A stretch of DNA of 64,000 nucleotides from Sphingosinicella sp. (GTDB lineage: Bacteria; Pseudomonadota; Alphaproteobacteria; Sphingomonadales; Sphingomonadaceae): assembly GCF_013911755.1 (NCBI RefSeq), contig NZ_JACESP010000006.1:1-64000 (forward strand), written 5' to 3'. Of the stretch, positions 60,646 to 64,000 are shown piece after piece; the stretch's first letter is position 1, and the number at the start of each line of letters is the position of its first letter. Under the pieces are notes generated by a model, which saw nothing but the letters and a program-made list of their open reading frames with translations, had not been told where the DNA came from and made no database searches. Made by a program: the position numbers and the translations under genes.

Positions 60646-61671
60646 TCACGGCAAGAGCAGGCTCGAATCGCCATAGGAGTAGAAGCGGTATCCGCCCGCG
60701 ATCGCGTGCGCATAGGCGCCGCGCATCGTCTCCAGCCCCATCAGCGCACTCACCAGCATGAAGAGCGTCGAGCGCGGCAGATGGAAGTTGGTCATCAAGC
60801 CTTGCACCGCGCGGAACCGATAGCCGGGCGTGATGAAGATGTCGGTATCGCCCCTGAACGGCACGATTTCGCCATCCTCGCGCGCCGCGCTTTCAAGGAG
60901 GCGCAGCGAGGTGGTGCCCACGGCGATAATACGCCCGCCCGCCGCGCGCGCGGCGTTGAGGCGCGCCGCCGCCTCTGCGCTCACCTCGCCCCATTCGGCG
61001 TGCATCCGGTGGTCGCGCGTGTCATCCACCTTCACCGGCAGGAACGTCCCCGCGCCGACATGCAGCGTCAGCGTCTCGCGCCGCACGCCGCGCGCATCGA
61101 GCGCCGCGATCAGTTCGGGCGTGAAGTGCAATGCAGCCGTCGGCGCCGCGACCGCGCCTTCGCGCGCCGCGAACATCGTCTGATAATCCTCGGCATCGCG
61201 CGCGTCGGCCGGGCGCTTGCCTGCGATGTAGGGTGGCAGCGGCATCGTGCCCGCCGCGTGCAGCGCCGCCTCCAGCGGCCCCTCGCATTCGAAGCGCCAC
61301 AGGATGCTGCCGTCCGCCGCCTTGTCCGATACGACCCCCGCCAACCCCGCGCCGAAATCGACACGGTCGCCCGCCTTCAGCCGCTTGGCATTGCGCACGA
61401 ACGCCCGCCATTCATACGGCCCCTCGCGCTTGTGGAGCGTGACGCCGATCTTCGCCTCGCCCTTGCGGCCGAAAAGCTGCGCGGGGATGACGCGCGTGTC
61501 GTTGAAGACGAGCACGTCGCCGGGCGCCAGCAGCGCAGGCAAATCCCGCACCACCCGATCGTCGAGACCGCCGGGGCGCACGACGAGCATCCGCGCCGCA
61601 TCGCGCGGGCTGGCCGGGCGAAGCGCGATCAGGTCCTGCGGGAGTTCGAAATCGAAATCGTCGACGCGCAA
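60646..61671 (-). CDS. queA: S-adenosylmethionine:tRNA ribosyltransferase-isomerase QueA
   Basis: Adds the cyclopentene (epoxyqueuosine) moiety to preQ1-tRNA using SAM. The 341-residue protein begins [16 protein letters not shown], exactly as QueA does, from a TTG at 61671 one base after the cyclophilin stop; no ATG fits. Further motifs: [58 protein letters not shown] and [12 protein letters not shown]. Confidence 0.96.
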   Translation of the reverse strand: MRVDDFDFELPQDLIALRPASPRDAARMLVVRPGGLDDRVVRDLPALLAPGDVLVFNDTRVIPAQLFGRKGEAKIGVTLHKREGPYEWRAFVRNAKRLKAGDRVDFGAGLAGVVSDKAADGSILWRFECEGPLEAALHAAGTMPLPPYIAGKRPADARDAEDYQTMFAAREGAVAAPTAALHFTPELIAALDARGVRRETLTLHVGAGTFLPVKVDDTRDHRMHAEWGEVSAEAAARLNAARAAGGRIIAVGTTSLRLLESAAREDGEIVPFRGDTDIFITPGYRFRAVQGLMTNFHLPRSTLFMLVSALMGLETMRGAYAHAIAGGYRFYSYGDSSLLLP

Positions 61672-61672
61672 G

Positions 61673-62386
61673 TCAGTTCTGCGGCGGCGCCGGGGTTTGC
61701 GCGGCGGCCTGCTGCTCCGCCGGTGCGGGTTCGGGCGCGGCAATCGCGGGCGGCGGCGGCGGCACGTTGTCGGCAGCGATCGAGGCTTTGACGATGCGCG
61801 AGGGGTTCGCGGGCGGTTCGCCGCGCGCGATCTTGTCCACGAATTCCATGCCGGAGATCACGCGGCCCCAGCCGGTGTAATTGCCGTCCATCGTGCCGGT
61901 CATCGGCATGAACATGATGAAGAACTGGCTGTTCGCGCTGTCCGGTTCCTGCGTGCGCGCCATCGAAACGGTGCCGCGCAGGTGCGGCAGCGCGTTGAAT
62001 TCCGCCTTGAGGTCGGGAAGGTCGGAGCCGCCCTGCCCGGTGCCCTGCGGGTCGCCGGTCTGCGCCATGAAGCCTTCGATCACGCGGTGGAAGATGATGC
62101 CGTCATAGAAGCCGCGGCGCACCAGCGTCTTGATGCGTTCGACATGGCCGGGCGCCATGTCCGGCCGCATCAATATGGCGACACGCCCGCCCGTCGAAAG
62201 GTCGAGATAAAGGATATTCTCGGGGTCCTGCGCGGTCGGCGCGGCAATCGGCGCGGACGGGGCCGACAACGCCTGCTGCACCTTCATCGCCTGTTCGGGC
62301 GACAACTTGTCCGCCTGCTGGGCCGATGCGGGCACCGCAGTCGCAAAGGCCAGCATTGCAAGCAGTGTCATCAATACGCGTTTCAT
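61673..62386 (-). CDS. Exported cyclophilin-type peptidyl-prolyl isomerase
   Basis: Periplasmic cyclophilin, 237 residues: signal peptide [22 protein letters not shown], then [44 protein letters not shown] and [19 protein letters not shown], ending in a Pro/Ala-rich tail ([19 protein letters not shown]). Start ATG 62386 fits the signal peptide. Followed immediately by queA. Confidence 0.94.
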   Translation of the reverse strand: MKRVLMTLLAMLAFATAVPASAQQADKLSPEQAMKVQQALSAPSAPIAAPTAQDPENILYLDLSTGGRVAILMRPDMAPGHVERIKTLVRRGFYDGIIFHRVIEGFMAQTGDPQGTGQGGSDLPDLKAEFNALPHLRGTVSMARTQEPDSANSQFFIMFMPMTGTMDGNYTGWGRVISGMEFVDKIARGEPPANPSRIVKASIAADNVPPPPPAIAAPEPAPAEQQAAAQTPAPPQN

Positions 62387-62466
62387 GCCGAACCCTCGAT
62401 TTCCACCTTGCTGCACGCCGTAGCCCCGGAAAGCTGCATCGGCGCTGAATGTCATGCCGCTGAACA

Positions 62467-62961
62467 TCATGATTTGCCCGCGGCGACCTTCGTCTTCACC
62501 GCTGCCGCCACCGACGGCGTCACGAACTTGCCGATCTCGCCGCCGAACACCGCGATTTCCTTCACCAGCCGCGAAGCGATCGGCTGCAGCGCGACGTCCG
62601 CCATCAGGAACACCGTCTCGATTTCGCTGTTCAGCTGCTGGTTCATGCCCGCCATCTGGTATTCATACTCGAAATCGGCAACCGCGCGCAGGCCGCGCAC
62701 GATCATGCTCGCGCCCTGGCTCGCGGCGAAATCCATCAGCAGCGCGTTGAACGAGACGACCTCGATCGTGCCGTTCGCGATGTCCGCCGTCTCGCGGCGC
62801 ACCTGCTCCAGCCGCTCCTCCAATGTGAACATCGGCGACTTGGACGGGTTCGTGGACACGCCGATGATCAGCTTGTCGACGAGCTTGGCGCCGCGCCGGA
62901 TGATGTCGATATGACCGAGCGTGATCGGGTCGAACGTCCCCGGATAAACGCCGATACGCAT
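62467..62961 (-). CDS. coaD: Phosphopantetheine adenylyltransferase CoaD
   Basis: Penultimate step of coenzyme A synthesis. The 164-residue protein has the nucleotidyltransferase motif GTFDPITLGHIDIIRRG (TxGH), IGVSTNPSKSPMFTLEER, IVRGLRAVADFEYEYQMAGMN and the ATP-site segment SRLVKEIAVFGG. Located 24 nt downstream of... no, 23 nt after the polyprenyl synthase start side: the synthase gene ends at 62985 and coaD starts at 62961 on the same strand. Confidence 0.97.
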   Translation of the reverse strand: MRIGVYPGTFDPITLGHIDIIRRGAKLVDKLIIGVSTNPSKSPMFTLEERLEQVRRETADIANGTIEVVSFNALLMDFAASQGASMIVRGLRAVADFEYEYQMAGMNQQLNSEIETVFLMADVALQPIASRLVKEIAVFGGEIGKFVTPSVAAAVKTKVAAGKS

Positions 62962-62984
62962 GACGTGTCCCCCTGCTGATTTTT

Positions 62985-63881
62985 CTAGCGGTCGCGTTCG
63001 ATCGCGAAGCGCGCGATGGCGCGCAAGAGATCGGCGGACTGGCCGAAGCCGTGCAGATGCCCGATCGCCTGGTCGATCAGCATTTCGGCCTGCTTGCGCG
63101 CGCGTTCGATGCCGAGCAGCGACACGAAGGTCGCCTTGCCCGCGCCCGCATCCTTGCGCACGGCCTTCCCCGTGCGGCGGCTGTCGCCCTCGGCGTCGAG
63201 CAGATCGTCGGCGATCTGGAAGGCAAGGCCGAGGTCGCGCGCATAGCCGCGCAGTTTCACCCGGTTGTCCGCACTCGCCTTGCCCATGATCGCGCCCGCC
63301 TCGATCGCGAAGCCGATGAGCGCGCCCGTCTTCAGCTGCTGCAGCCGCGTCGTCGTGGGCAGGTCGAACGTTTCCCCCTCGGCCACGAGATCCATCATCT
63401 GCCCGCCCGCCATGCCGGTGGGGCCGCTGGCGCGCGCGAGTTCAAGCACCAGTTCGGAACGCACATAGGGGTCTTCGTGCGTGGCCTCGTCGGCAAGCAC
63501 CTCGAAGGCGAGCGCCTGCAGCGCGTCCCCCGCAAGCACTGCCGTCGCCTCGTCGAACGCCTTGTGCAGCGTCGGCTTGCCGCGCCGCGTGTCGTCGTCG
63601 TCCATGCACGGCAGGTCGTCGTGGACAAGGCTGTAGACATGTACGCATTCGGTGGCGATCGCAGTGCGCAGCGCGCGCTCCTTGTCGACATGAAACAGGT
63701 CGCACGCCGCGACCACGAGCAGCGGCCGCATCCGCTTGCCTCCGCCCATCGCCGCATAGCGCATCGCTTCCACGAGGCGCCGGCGCGGATCGGCGGGAAT
63801 CGGCAGCAATTTGTCGAAACGCTGGTCGATCGCGGTCCCGATGGCGTCGAGCGCGGGCTTCAGGCTGAGCGAAGCGTACAC
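62985..63881 (-). CDS. ispA: Polyprenyl (farnesyl/geranylgeranyl) diphosphate synthase, IspA-like
   Basis: Trans-prenyl transferase making farnesyl (or geranylgeranyl) diphosphate for quinone, carotenoid and cell-wall carrier synthesis. The 298-residue protein has the first aspartate-rich motif LVHDDLPCMDDDDTRRG and the second FQIADDLLDAEGD, with GGGKRMRP upstream. A GTG at 63881 fits the family's N terminus (YASLSLKPALDAIG) and lies just after the xseB stop. Location behind xseB is the usual ispA context. Product chain length cannot be fixed from the sequence alone. Confidence 0.93.
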   Translation of the reverse strand: MYASLSLKPALDAIGTAIDQRFDKLLPIPADPRRRLVEAMRYAAMGGGKRMRPLLVVAACDLFHVDKERALRTAIATECVHVYSLVHDDLPCMDDDDTRRGKPTLHKAFDEATAVLAGDALQALAFEVLADEATHEDPYVRSELVLELARASGPTGMAGGQMMDLVAEGETFDLPTTTRLQQLKTGALIGFAIEAGAIMGKASADNRVKLRGYARDLGLAFQIADDLLDAEGDSRRTGKAVRKDAGAGKATFVSLLGIERARKQAEMLIDQAIGHLHGFGQSADLLRAIARFAIERDR

Positions 63882-63889
63882 CGGCGCGC

Positions 63890-64000
63890 CTATTCGGCAT
63901 CGAAGGGCCGCGTGCCCTTCGGTTCGCCGTCGGGGCCGACCTGGATAAGCTCGATGCGCGCCTGCGCCGCCTTCAGCTTCGCTTCGCAATAGGCCTTCAG
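63890..64000 (-). CDS. xseB: Exodeoxyribonuclease VII small subunit XseB, C-terminal part
   Basis: Only the last 36 codons are in the window, running off the right edge. The translation, [20 protein letters not shown] followed by [16 protein letters not shown] and TAG at 63890, matches the C terminus of the small ExoVII subunit (coiled LxxYxxAKLxxAQxxIE pattern). It is followed within 10 bases by the ispA-like gene, the standard xseB-ispA order. Gene missing its N-terminal half. Confidence 0.85.
   Translation of the reverse strand: MKAYCEAKLKAAQARIELIQVGPDGEPKGTRPFDAE

Noticed and set aside
1-64000. CRISPR array, tRNA, rRNA or complete insertion sequence
   Set aside because: No regularly spaced repeats, no cloverleaf-like or rRNA stretches in the short intergenic gaps, and no transposase gene were seen.

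Overview
The window is GC-rich DNA with strong G/C third-position bias and dense, overlapping operons. The mix of two TonB-dependent receptors, a NAD-linked formate dehydrogenase, an FNR/FixK-type box and many ATGA-coupled genes fits an alphaproteobacterium, most likely a sphingomonad; this is inferred from gene content and style, not from a marker gene. No rRNA, tRNA, CRISPR array or complete insertion sequence is visible. No gene-free stretch exceeds 300 bases; the longest is the 288-nt gap between the rpiR-type regulator and the second TonB receptor (37774-38061).

Layout. 1-4064: cbb3 oxidase assembly genes ccoG(partial)-fixH-ccoI-ccoS plus a small exported Cys-rich protein, closed by an inverted-repeat element and a strong bidirectional terminator. 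4227-13104: ompW and hemN (minus), then fdsGBA-fdsD-fdhD-purU (plus), with a perfect FNR-type box between hemN and fdsG, a micro-oxic/formate block. 13168-19977: osmC-like, hrpB, an operon of dipeptidase-like, BASS transporter and ornithine-cyclodeaminase-like genes, pncC and a small membrane protein. 20045-24097: methionine salvage mtnBDCA with a divergent aminotransferase. 24233-24574: an AT-richer small membrane protein carrying a 30-bp palindrome.

24599-36055: a ten-gene minus-strand operon for periplasmic amine oxidation. It has mauB/E/D/A-type genes for a tryptophan-tryptophylquinone (TTQ) amine dehydrogenase, two monohaem cytochromes c, a TonB receptor that is frameshifted here, an aldehyde dehydrogenase and two acyl-CoA synthetases, with a divergent TetR regulator. 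Together these could take an exogenous amine to aldehyde, acid and acyl-CoA. 36126-45096: a putative organophosphate/phospholipid scavenging set: HAD phosphatase, RpiR-SIS regulator, TonB receptor, PhnDCE-like ABC transporter and Tat-exported phospholipase C. The same inverted-repeat motif (CTCAT-N19-TGAGTA) precedes the HAD gene and sits in the rpiR/receptor gap.

45093-48015: AceE-like 2-oxoacid dehydrogenase E1 with a divergent Lrp/AsnC regulator. 48118-49835: an AT-richer two-gene insert, an OLD/AAA_15-like ATPase coupled to a small PD-(D/E)XK-like protein, a candidate defence module. 50049-53145: LysR regulator and malate synthase G. 53234-57218: porin, two-component system and two PepSY proteins; a shared 17-bp direct repeat links the porin and PepSY promoters to the response regulator. 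57320-64000: two crotonases, tgt, a lipoprotein, queA, cyclophilin, coaD, a polyprenyl synthase and the end of xseB.
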